From contig NZ_JARJHT010000001.1 of assembly GCF_029269745.1 (NCBI RefSeq), positions 62,001 to 126,000 of the forward strand: 64,000 bases of DNA, in the 5' to 3' direction. The notes under the pieces were generated by a model. The model did no database searches and had not been told where the DNA came from. It saw nothing but the letters and a program-made list of their open reading frames with translations. Of this stretch, positions 1 through 7,682 are shown one piece after another (the first letter of the stretch is position 1; each line of letters begins with the position of its first letter). The translations under genes were made by a program, and so were the position numbers. The stretch is from Polluticoccus soli (GTDB lineage Bacteria > Bacteroidota > Bacteroidia > Chitinophagales > Chitinophagaceae).

Positions 1-44
1 CCCGTGCGCTTCAATACCACTTTATCTCCTATCGAAAACTTCAT
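1..44 (-). CDS. 5' end of a gene cut by the window edge (possible Smr/MutS-family protein)
   Basis: Only the first 14 codons are inside the window. They read MKFSIGDKVVLKRT on the minus strand. The ATG at 44 overlaps the rdgB stop as ATGA, so the two genes are translationally coupled in the order rdgB then this gene. From memory, a start of the form MKFxIGDKVxLKRTGEEG is typical of Bacteroidota Smr/MutS2-domain proteins carrying a DUF2027-like N-terminus. Fourteen residues cannot prove that assignment. Confidence 0.5.
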   Translation of the reverse strand, partial: MKFSIGDKVVLKRT

Positions 45-625
45 CGTCCTGTTTGCTCTTTTAAAAATGCCACCATGGCCCTCACTGCCTTGCCCCTATG
101 GCTGATGTTATTCTTTACATCCAGCGGCAGCTCTGCAAAAGTCTGCTCGTAGCCGTCGGGTACAAAGATAGGATCGTAACCAAAGCCACCGGTACCCCGC
201 TTTTCACTCAGCAAGCTGCCATGACATACACCTTCAAAATAATGGGTTTCGCCCTTCCAGATGAGGCAGATGACCGCTTTATAGTAGGCCGACCTGTTGT
301 CTTTTGTTGCCGTTTCGGCCAGTAATTTCTGCAAATTATCCTCGTCGCTGGCACCGACTCCGGCATACCGGGCGCTGAAAACACCTGGCGCACCACCCAG
401 AGCCGGAACACAAATGCCACTGTCATCGGCAAACACACTCTTGCCGGAGAACCGGTGTATCGTTTCAGCCTTTATATGTGCGTTTTGCTCAAACGTATCG
501 TAAGGCTCAGGTATCTCGTCACTAAAGCCAATGTCTTTTAAAGAGAGCAATGATATATTGTCTATCATCGATCGTATCTCCCTGATCTTTCCGGCGTTGT
601 TAGAGGCTATTACCAGTTCCTGCAT
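41..625 (-). CDS. rdgB: RdgB/HAM1 non-canonical purine NTP pyrophosphatase
   Basis: XTP/dITP diphosphohydrolase, 194 aa, the normal family length. It hydrolyses deaminated purine nucleotides (dITP, XTP) to monophosphates in the cytoplasm and so keeps them out of DNA and RNA. Visible signatures are the N-terminal ASNNAGKIREI nucleotide-binding motif, FADDSG with the catalytic acidic pair near residue 68, the GGAPGVFSARYAG loop, GGFGYDPIF and a C-terminal SHRGKA. The start is an ATG. The stop overlaps the ATG of the next minus-strand gene by 4 nt, suggesting an operon continuing left out of the window. Confidence 0.96.
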   Translation of the reverse strand: MQELVIASNNAGKIREIRSMIDNISLLSLKDIGFSDEIPEPYDTFEQNAHIKAETIHRFSGKSVFADDSGICVPALGGAPGVFSARYAGVGASDEDNLQKLLAETATKDNRSAYYKAVICLIWKGETHYFEGVCHGSLLSEKRGTGGFGYDPIFVPDGYEQTFAELPLDVKNNISHRGKAVRAMVAFLKEQTGR

Positions 626-658
626 GTGCTATTGATATAAAACAGATTATGATCGTCG

Positions 659-677
659 TTGTTGTCATTTGTTGTCG
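659..677 (+). repeat. 19-bp direct repeat copy, intergenic
   Basis: The minus strand reads CGACAACAAATGACAACAA here. The identical 19-mer lies inside a coding region at 23687-23705, and a copy with one change lies at 23924-23942. The coding copies encode Thr-Asn-Asp-Asn-Lys stretches. This may be low-complexity coincidence or a small dispersed repeat. Confidence 0.4.
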
Positions 678-813
678 TTTTTTTGAGTCGCACTAACGTC
701 AACAAATAATAAATTTATACAGACTTCGTACATTCATTTACTATTGTAATTGGCAAACTAATCATAATACAAATTTACAATAAATCGCCAAAATACTAAA
801 ATCGTTTATTTAA

Positions 814-1278
814 ATGCTGACATACAGGCTGGCTACAACTGACGATATAGACCTGCTGGTTGACCTCAGGGTAGAATTTTTGAACGAGATATCTGGCCCC
901 CACCCTGCAGAAACAGAGAACGAATTGCGCGGGTTGCTTATGGAATATTTTGAACATGCGGTCGTTGATGGCAGCTATGTTTGCTGGCTGGCATTCGACC
1001 ACGGCGCTGTAGCAGGCGTGGGCGCGATGGCCATATGGACCAAACCAGGTAACTATAAATGCCCCAACGGTAAGGTTGGATATGTAATGAACATGTACAC
1101 TCCACCTGCCCATCGCAGGCAGGGCATCTGCAGCGAACTGCTTCGTAAGCTGATAGCCACTGCACGCGAACAGGATATCACTATGCTGGAGATGCACGCC
1201 ACCATCGATGGCGAACCTGTGTACCGCAAGCAGCATTTCACAGAGCCTAAAAGTCCCTTTCTCGAATTGCCATTGTAG
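814..1278 (+). CDS. GNAT-family N-acetyltransferase
   Basis: 154 aa, a single GNAT fold. Strand 4 and motif A are visible at about residues 85-115: a hydrophobic YVMNMYTPPAHR strand followed by RRQGICSELLRKL, the acetyl-CoA pyrophosphate-binding loop (Q/RxxGxG/A type). The substrate cannot be read from sequence. It starts with ATG after an A/T-rich leader of about 190 nt that separates it from the divergent rdgB. It is followed 26 nt later by the M23 peptidase gene on the same strand and may be cotranscribed with it. Confidence 0.88.
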   Translation: MLTYRLATTDDIDLLVDLRVEFLNEISGPHPAETENELRGLLMEYFEHAVVDGSYVCWLAFDHGAVAGVGAMAIWTKPGNYKCPNGKVGYVMNMYTPPAHRRQGICSELLRKLIATAREQDITMLEMHATIDGEPVYRKQHFTEPKSPFLELPL

Positions 1279-1304
1279 GTATAATTTGTTTCAGATATCC
1301 GGTC

Positions 1305-2234
1305 ATGATCGTTTACAGCATGTTGTTTGTCACCCTGCTTACCGCGTTCGCAAGTTTGCGAACGGTATGGCGGGCGTCTGCACGCTATCTTGGCGATAGC
1401 TGGCCGGCCTTGTTGCTGGGGCTGGCAACGGGCTGGTTTATTTACCTCTATGGTACCTGGGTGTACCTGTCGGTTTATCTGAAATACGTATTCGCGGCAT
1501 TGGTTTTCCTGACGCTCTTTATCGGAATGACCCGAAATAAACAAGACCACAGAAAACCGGGTGCGGGCAAAAAAGCTGCGAACATCTCCGGAGCTTCCCT
1601 ATTAATTCTTTTATGCATCCTGTATTACACAGGAATTAATGGTAAGCCCAGAACGGTTGCTTTGCAATTTCCCTTAAAGACCGGGAAGTACTTTATTCTG
1701 CAAGGCGGCAAAGGCCTTCCCGCAAACCTGTTTCATTACAGCTACCGCGGTGCCATCTACGCTATCGACATCGCACGACTGGACGAACGTGGCAACCGGG
1801 CAAAAAAGATATTCTCTAATCGGCTCGAAGACTATCACATCTTCAACGACACCGTTTACAGTCCCTGTGCGGGACGCATTGTAAACGTGCGCAACGATAA
1901 CCCTGACAATATACCCCCCCACCGCGAGCGTGGCCCCAGCAACCTGAATGCTGTTTTGATCGAGACGGACTCATTCTATGTTTTCATGGGACACTTCAGA
2001 AAAGGCAGCGTAATTGTTTCCGAGGGACAAACAGTACGCGCAGGACAGGCATTGGCACAAGTAGGCAATTCAGGTATGAGTCTTGAACCGCACCTGCACA
2101 TACAGGCACATACAAAAAAGCCTGGTCAAAGCTGGTATTCCGGAGCCCCTTTGTATATTGAATTTGATGGAAAGACCTATCTTTTATTTCAAACCATCAG
2201 GCCCAAAAATGTGTCTATGATAGGCGGGAAGTAA
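1305..2234 (+). CDS. membrane-anchored M23 (LytM-type) metallopeptidase
   Basis: 309 aa. The N-terminal third holds three to four hydrophobic segments (about residues 1-20, 32-70 and 90-105), and the C-terminal half is a LytM-like domain. Zinc-site motifs near the C-terminus are MGHF and HLHIQ (HxH). The first-ligand region reads HYSYRGAIYAID, matching the M23 subgroup with N/H upstream of YAID rather than the standard HxxxD. The predicted role is peptidoglycan cross-bridge cleavage or envelope remodelling, with the catalytic domain outside the inner membrane. It follows the GNAT gene closely. Confidence 0.85.
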   Translation: MIVYSMLFVTLLTAFASLRTVWRASARYLGDSWPALLLGLATGWFIYLYGTWVYLSVYLKYVFAALVFLTLFIGMTRNKQDHRKPGAGKKAANISGASLLILLCILYYTGINGKPRTVALQFPLKTGKYFILQGGKGLPANLFHYSYRGAIYAIDIARLDERGNRAKKIFSNRLEDYHIFNDTVYSPCAGRIVNVRNDNPDNIPPHRERGPSNLNAVLIETDSFYVFMGHFRKGSVIVSEGQTVRAGQALAQVGNSGMSLEPHLHIQAHTKKPGQSWYSGAPLYIEFDGKTYLLFQTIRPKNVSMIGGK

Positions 2235-2267
2235 TAGCTATATTACTAAGTACCGTAAACCAACAAT

Positions 2268-4247
2268 ATGAAAAAGCCCATTTTATCGAGTCTGTTATGC
2301 ATGGTTATACTATGTTTTCAAGCCATTACCACAAAAGCCAACTATGCCGCAGGTGGCGAATTGCTTTATGAGTGGACCTCCGGAAGTACTTATCGTTTCT
2401 ACTTCAAACTTTACCGCGACTGTGGAGGAATAACGGAACCAAGTACTTTGCCACTATGCTTCAGCAACAGCTGCAATTCTTCGAGTTTCACTACAACACT
2501 GACCAAGTACCCCATGACGGTACCACCTTATAAATTTCAATGTTCACAGATACAAACCAAATGCGATAATCCGTCGTCCACAATACCTGGCTATCAAGAG
2601 GTTTGGTATTATGCCGATGCGACCCTCCCTTTTCAATGCAATTCGTGGAGAATATTCACTTACCTCGCCACGCGGAATACATCTAATAATATCACCAACT
2701 CCAGCTCTACAAACATGTATGTTGAAGTTTTCTTCAACAACACGGGCACTTTCGAAGGAAATAGTTCATCTTATTACAGCGTTAAGCCTTTTATAAATGT
2801 TTGTCAGAATACACCATATGCTTTTAACAACGGCGCAGTTGATCCGAATGCAGACTCATTGGTGACCGAGGTAATTCAGCCTTTAACGGGCATTACCAGC
2901 TGTTCAGGAGCAGCAGCTCCGGTAGGTTTTGTTTCCTCTATACCGGCACTCAGTATACCAACCAACCCCTTCCAGACTGGCACCAGCTTCACCATAAACG
3001 CGCAAACCGGGCAGATAGGTTTTAGTGCAGCCCAGGCTGGCGTCAGTGCATTAGCCATTAGAACGAAAGAATACCGGAACGGTGTGTTTGTAAGCTCTAT
3101 CATGCGCGAAATGCCGGTAAATGTATACAGTTGCCCCTCTACATGGTTCCCGCCCGCGCTTAACCTGGTCGGAGGCACACCGCCCGGTGGTGTTTACAGC
3201 ACCTGTATCGGGCAAAACCTAAGCTTCAGTTTCTACTTCAAGACAGGCAGTCCCACTAGCAGGCTGTATGCCATGAACGCACCATTCCCGGGTGCAACCG
3301 TCAGTTATACCAACCAAGGCACCGATTCTGTGGCCGGAACATTTAGCTGGACACCATCTGCCAACGCAGCCGGACCATACAACTTGTTTGTGACGGTACA
3401 TGATTCAACCTGCGATGTCCCGGGTATTATTTATTCCAACATGTACATCATATCAGTCATGGCTTGGAACAAAGTGAATGCTGGCGTCGACACCACCTTA
3501 TGCCTGAATGCTACAGTGGATCTGAAAACAAATGGCATAGGGCAATTCACGTGGACGCCAATATCGGGTGATATGAACAGCCTCAATTGTACGACCTGCG
3601 CTTACCCGACTGCTGCACCAAAAACATCATCGCAATACGAAGTTGTTGTAAACGGACTCCCGGCGGGTTGCGCACCACAAGTGGATACTATTTATGTTGA
3701 CATCATTCCTTACAACAAACCGAATGTGAGCATCGTAGCGAGCCCAAGTACTAACGCATGGCCAGGCCTCAATGTGACATTTACCGCAACGCCTGCTAAC
3801 TGCGATACTCCATCCTACCAGTGGCGCATAAACGGAAACGACGTACCTGGCGCAACCGGTTCAGCGTTTAATACTACTACACTTGCCAACAACGATATTG
3901 TAACCTGTGTGCTACATTGCAGCGATACCTGCATCATAGATACACCAAGCAGTGCCATAACTATGAACATTGCTACAGGAATTCACAACACTTCAGCAAA
4001 CGGCTTAACGATATACCCCAATCCTAACAACGGCAGCTTTACACTAGCCTTGCCGGTTGGAAGACACAGCTTAAAGCTTGAGATAGTAAACACGCTTGGA
4101 CAGGTTGTATGGACACAACAAAGGACACGGAGCACAAATGCAAAAACTGTAGAAATCGAAACTGGTACACTTCCCGAAGGTCTTTACATATTAAAAGTGG
4201 GCGATAACGGCACAACTGATGTGCTTCGCTTCACGATCAGACGCTAA
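2268..4247 (+). CDS. secreted T9SS type-A sorted surface protein
   Basis: 659 aa with a signal peptide (cleavage likely after ITTKA, about residue 24). The first 200 residues are Cys/Ser/Thr/Asn-rich and begin NYAAGGELLYEW, a start common in large Bacteroidota surface proteins. An Ig/PKD-like part follows (about 300-560). The last 80 residues form a type-A T9SS sorting domain: IYPNPNNGSF, an LGQ turn, and LPEGLYILKV near the end. It should cross the outer membrane through T9SS and stay on the cell surface or be released. A strong terminator follows. Confidence 0.88.
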   Translation: MKKPILSSLLCMVILCFQAITTKANYAAGGELLYEWTSGSTYRFYFKLYRDCGGITEPSTLPLCFSNSCNSSSFTTTLTKYPMTVPPYKFQCSQIQTKCDNPSSTIPGYQEVWYYADATLPFQCNSWRIFTYLATRNTSNNITNSSSTNMYVEVFFNNTGTFEGNSSSYYSVKPFINVCQNTPYAFNNGAVDPNADSLVTEVIQPLTGITSCSGAAAPVGFVSSIPALSIPTNPFQTGTSFTINAQTGQIGFSAAQAGVSALAIRTKEYRNGVFVSSIMREMPVNVYSCPSTWFPPALNLVGGTPPGGVYSTCIGQNLSFSFYFKTGSPTSRLYAMNAPFPGATVSYTNQGTDSVAGTFSWTPSANAAGPYNLFVTVHDSTCDVPGIIYSNMYIISVMAWNKVNAGVDTTLCLNATVDLKTNGIGQFTWTPISGDMNSLNCTTCAYPTAAPKTSSQYEVVVNGLPAGCAPQVDTIYVDIIPYNKPNVSIVASPSTNAWPGLNVTFTATPANCDTPSYQWRINGNDVPGATGSAFNTTTLANNDIVTCVLHCSDTCIIDTPSSAITMNIATGIHNTSANGLTIYPNPNNGSFTLALPVGRHSLKLEIVNTLGQVVWTQQRTRSTNAKTVEIETGTLPEGLYILKVGDNGTTDVLRFTIRR

Positions 4248-4267
4248 CATCTAAATAGCAGAGAATC

Positions 4268-4296
4268 AAAGCCCCGCCATTGCGCGGGGCTTTTTT
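4268..4296 (+). terminator. intrinsic terminator after the T9SS gene
   Basis: GCCCCGC pairs with GCGGGGC across a 6-nt loop and is followed by six T residues. It lies 20 nt past the preceding stop codon. Confidence 0.9.
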
Positions 4297-4400
4297 CATG
4301 CTAAGAGGTCGTTAACTACATGCTAAGCAAGCGTTAAAGACGCACGTATATTTTGCGGGCTATCAACCTATTACAACATTTGCACAAAGGCCCGGTGCTT

Positions 4401-4523
4401 ATGCGCAGTTTTCTTTTGATCGTGTTCCTGTTACTTCTGCTGCTGTTGGTGATATCGACGTTTGCAGGTTACGGAAAGAAAATTGCACCATACATACCGG
4501 CCAATCAAACACCAAAGCGCTAA
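4401..4523 (+). CDS. small predicted membrane protein (40 aa)
   Basis: An ATG-started 40-codon frame not overlapped by any larger plausible gene. Residues 4-19 are almost all Leu/Ile/Val/Phe, giving one clear membrane segment. A short basic tail follows (GYGKKIAPYIP, then KR at the end). A strong terminator lies downstream at 4655-4684, as expected of an expressed transcription unit. There is no recognised family. It could be a small membrane peptide or an unrelated open frame. Support is the membrane segment, the isolated position and the terminator. Confidence 0.5.
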   Translation: MRSFLLIVFLLLLLLLVISTFAGYGKKIAPYIPANQTPKR

Positions 4524-4654
4524 CAAACATTACTTAACTCGTTCAGCTGGATGCATGGCAACAGTTTAGTGGACCACAGGTAAATGCCCCAGTTGTACTT
4601 TCAACACAGAAGAAGGGATAAGGCTGCAAATTCTTCTTCTAGCGCATAAACAGG

Positions 4655-4684
4655 AAAAGGCTGTATCAGTACAGCCTTTTTTCT
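4655..4684. terminator. intrinsic terminator between small ORF and YtxH-like gene
   Basis: An 11-bp stem, AAAAGGCTGTA with its complement, and a TCAG loop, followed on the plus strand by a T-rich tract. Because the stem has A residues on the left it could also serve the minus-strand gene at 4720-4947. Confidence 0.85.
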
Positions 4685-4719
4685 TTTGCATTGCTTCCGG
4701 CCAGTGCCGGAAAAACTCT

Positions 4720-4947
4720 TTAGTACATAGAACCTACACTGCTATCTATTGAAGAGTCAACCGATGAAGTAGTTGACTTCCTGTTTTTTATGTTGGAAAC
4801 CAGGTTTTCTACATCCTTTTTCCAACCGTCCACCCTGTGCATCAAATCGTTTTTCACATCTTTTCCTCGCTGGGTCTTTAAAAAGGCATTGATACCGTAA
4901 CCAATAGCCGCCAGCAACAATAATCTTGAAAGTCTCATAACACTCAT
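4720..4947 (-). CDS. small YtxH-like membrane protein
   Basis: 75 aa. A hydrophobic N-terminus (residues 4-20, LSRLLLLAAIGYGINAFL) is followed by TQRGKDVKNDL, a short amphipathic helix (WKKDVENLVSNIKN) and a Ser/Thr/Asp tail. This pattern (one membrane anchor followed by T.KGK.lR..L) resembles YtxH/gas-vesicle-like stress proteins of Bacteroidota; the match is by form only. A second frame at 4757-4963 is a shadow. The upstream region to 5252 is long, A/T-rich and otherwise empty. Confidence 0.65.
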   Translation of the reverse strand: MSVMRLSRLLLLAAIGYGINAFLKTQRGKDVKNDLMHRVDGWKKDVENLVSNIKNRKSTTSSVDSSIDSSVGSMY

Positions 4948-5252
4948 TTTGCCTATTTATCAATGAACATCATGCCATTGTGCAACGAAAAAATGTTAAA
5001 AACAGCTTAACTGCACACAGTAACAAAAAAACCTTTATGATAAAATAAGTTAAACGACTTAATACTGTTGCTAAAGATAAATTAAAACAACCTTACAAAT
5101 TGCGAAAAAGATTCATAAAAACACGCTCTCAGCACGGAGTTTAAGTACATTTTAATCATTTTTTACAACAGCAAATTTAATACTCATTTAATTAATAATG
5201 CTGCGATTAAATCATAAAATTTGATGTTGAAAAGTCATCAAATATTTTGTTT

Positions 5253-7226
5253 ATGAAACCCAGTTTTACGTTTTTTCGCGGTCCTTTTTTAACGCTTTTT
5301 TTGTGCTTGATCGTTGATGCTGCTCACAGTCAACAAACAGCGATCATTGGCGCAGGTGCTCAATCAGGCACGTCATCCAATAGCTCTACAGGCGATCCCG
5401 GGCCTGTATACCGATCGTCTGCATCCAGTTCTAACGACTACTCGCGCCACCACTACTTGTATACGCAATCAGAGCTAACGTCAGCAGGCATCACGCCGGG
5501 ATCCGTAATTACCAAACTGGCCTGGTACAAAGCAAACAGCGCAGCCAGCAATGGCAATTATCATTTCGAGATATGGATAAAGAACTCCTCGCTAACATCA
5601 GTGCCAGGCGCCCCGCAGTCGTGGAGTACGCTTACGACCAGCAGTACGCAGGTGTATAATACCAATTCGCAAACCATGGCATCGGCTACGGGTTTCATTG
5701 ACTATACGTTCACAACGCCTTTCACCTACACCGGTGGCGCGCTGGAAATATCAGTGCACCACAACTGCTCCATGATATCTGGTAGCCCGTTCAACAACGG
5801 CATATCATGGAATAAAGACCCGATCAGCAATCGTACTATTTCTTATACGGGCACCAGCAATTCTACTACACTAAGCTATCAACGCACTGTACGTCCCCAG
5901 CTGCGCATTACCTACAATGCATGTAGTGCTCCTACAGGGCTTAGTGTTTCCAATATTACTCCAACATCGGCTGTGGTAAGCTGGAACACTGTTTCAGGAT
6001 CTGCAGGCTATGAATACGTGGTAGACCAAACTGCAACTAGCCCAACCGGAACCGGTACCTCAACCAGCGCAGCCGGTTTCAACGCTTCGGGCCTGCAGCA
6101 AAACACCACTTATTATGTACACCTGCGCAACAAATGCAGCAGTAGCAACTCTGCATGGGTAACTGTTCAGTTCGCAACACTCACCAATTGTTATCCTCCA
6201 ACCAACATCGTGGCCAGCAACCTTACCGGCAGTACCGGTACCCTAAGCTGGATAAAGCCTGCTGTATCTACGGGCTTTGAATATAAGATCGACCAGGTGA
6301 CCACCAACCCCGGCAGCGTCTTTCAAACCACCACTACACCGGTTGTTAACTTTACAGGTCATACACCCGGACAGACCTATTATGCGCACGTTAGGAACGT
6401 ATGCGCCGCTACTGACAAGTCGAACTGGATCAGTCAGTCGTTCACAATGCCCGAATGTAAAAAACCAACAAACGTGCTGATCAGTAATATCACCGATTCG
6501 TCAGCCAACGTATTATGGAGCCTGATGCCCAATTCCGGCGGGTTTGAATATGCAGTTAATTTCAGCAACCAGCCGCCTACAAGCGGTATAACATCGACCA
6601 CAAACATCAGCGCCCAGGTCAACAAGCTAATGCCTAATTCAAAATACTATTTCCACCTCCGCAATAAATGTTTTGCTGTCGACAAATCAGGATGGCGCCT
6701 CGACTCGTTTGTTACAAAGATGGTTTGTTACGGGCCAATCGTACAGGTAAATAATTTAGGCACTAACCAACCCTATGCATTTTGGGATCCTGTTCCTACT
6801 GCCGTAGGTTACGAATACGCCACTACAAGTAATGCAGTTGGCCCTGCCTTTGGCGCTACCATTTATACCGAATTCGTGGAGCTGGAGTTGCCTGCTGATG
6901 GAAAAGACTACTACCTGCATGTGCGCACAAAATGCAATAGCATATTTACCTCGTCAGCGTGGTCAACGGTTCAGTTACGCACGGGCGCAACGCGCGTGCA
7001 AGACATCAGCAACGCCGGGTTGCATATCTATCCAAACCCGGCAAACGATGTTGTAAATGTACAAGGCATTATCAACGGTGAGTATTCCATTATCAGTGCC
7101 ACAGGACAGCTCGTTCAGGAGGGAAAGATCGAAGATCAACGCATATCAATATCACAATTGCCCACGGGCGTATACATTCTACGGTTGAATAGTCCGGTTC
7201 GTGTTTTCCGGCTTATCAAACAATAA
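5253..7226 (+). CDS. T9SS type-A surface protein with four fibronectin type III-like repeats
   Basis: 657 aa from the ATG at 5253; a TTG six bases earlier is possible but less likely. A signal peptide ends near residue 26. Residues 30-220 form a Ser/Thr-rich N-terminal domain. Four Fn3-like repeats follow (starts near 222, 317, 405 and 495), each opening with Cys-x-x-Pro/Ile and carrying an SW/LW strand and a GYEY/GFEY motif. The C-terminus is a type-A T9SS sorting domain (LHIYPNPANDVV, LPTGVYILRL). The predicted role is adhesion or substrate binding at the cell surface; the ligand is unknown. Confidence 0.88.
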   Translation: MKPSFTFFRGPFLTLFLCLIVDAAHSQQTAIIGAGAQSGTSSNSSTGDPGPVYRSSASSSNDYSRHHYLYTQSELTSAGITPGSVITKLAWYKANSAASNGNYHFEIWIKNSSLTSVPGAPQSWSTLTTSSTQVYNTNSQTMASATGFIDYTFTTPFTYTGGALEISVHHNCSMISGSPFNNGISWNKDPISNRTISYTGTSNSTTLSYQRTVRPQLRITYNACSAPTGLSVSNITPTSAVVSWNTVSGSAGYEYVVDQTATSPTGTGTSTSAAGFNASGLQQNTTYYVHLRNKCSSSNSAWVTVQFATLTNCYPPTNIVASNLTGSTGTLSWIKPAVSTGFEYKIDQVTTNPGSVFQTTTTPVVNFTGHTPGQTYYAHVRNVCAATDKSNWISQSFTMPECKKPTNVLISNITDSSANVLWSLMPNSGGFEYAVNFSNQPPTSGITSTTNISAQVNKLMPNSKYYFHLRNKCFAVDKSGWRLDSFVTKMVCYGPIVQVNNLGTNQPYAFWDPVPTAVGYEYATTSNAVGPAFGATIYTEFVELELPADGKDYYLHVRTKCNSIFTSSAWSTVQLRTGATRVQDISNAGLHIYPNPANDVVNVQGIINGEYSIISATGQLVQEGKIEDQRISISQLPTGVYILRLNSPVRVFRLIKQ

Positions 7227-7248
7227 ACCAATATAGGTTTCGCACGAG

Positions 7249-7279
7249 AGGTTGCCTGTCCAGGCAACCTATTTTTTTT
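7249..7279. terminator. intrinsic terminator between convergent genes
   Basis: A 10-bp perfect stem (AGGTTGCCTG and its complement) with a 2-nt loop, followed by eight T residues on the plus strand. It serves the T9SS gene ending at 7226 and overlaps the 3' end of the convergent receiver gene. Confidence 0.88.
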
Positions 7280-7682
7280 CCAGCTGTTTCGACCCTACGA
7301 TATCGTAGAGGCGTTTTGCGAATGGATCGTATTCTATGAAGGTATCGGGCTTAGCCATGTAATCTGCAGCGCCCAGGCTCATTACCTTATCAATAGTATT
7401 TTTTGTAGAAGAAGTGGAAGTGATGATAATGGGAATATTCGAGTAACCGGCATTTGCCTTCATCTCTTCGAGAATATCGTAACCATTCTTGCCGGGCATA
7501 TTAAGATCTGAAAGGATCACATCAGGCAGGTTGTTGCCGTTCCCGGCAAGCCATTCCTGCAGCGTATCGCCATTCTTTACAATGGCTATAATGTCAAACA
7601 ACCCCGAATTCTCGAAGGCCTCACGCATAAAGAACTGTTCGTCCTGGTCGTTCTCTACTATGACGATCTTTTGTTTATTCAT
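7269..7682 (-). CDS. stand-alone CheY-like response regulator
   Basis: 137 aa, a receiver domain only. It shows the acidic pair near the N-terminus (VENDQDEQ), the phospho-acceptor Asp in VILSDLNMPGKNG (about residue 59), the Thr/Ser switch residues in IIITSTSS and the Lys in YMAKPD. There is no DNA-binding or enzymatic output domain. Its start overlaps the stop of the PAS histidine kinase by ATGA at 7679-7682, so the kinase is the expected partner. The pair probably signals by protein-protein contact or phosphorelay. Confidence 0.93.
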   Translation of the reverse strand: MNKQKIVIVENDQDEQFFMREAFENSGLFDIIAIVKNGDTLQEWLAGNGNNLPDVILSDLNMPGKNGYDILEEMKANAGYSNIPIIITSTSSTKNTIDKVMSLGAADYMAKPDTFIEYDPFAKRLYDIVGSKQLEKK

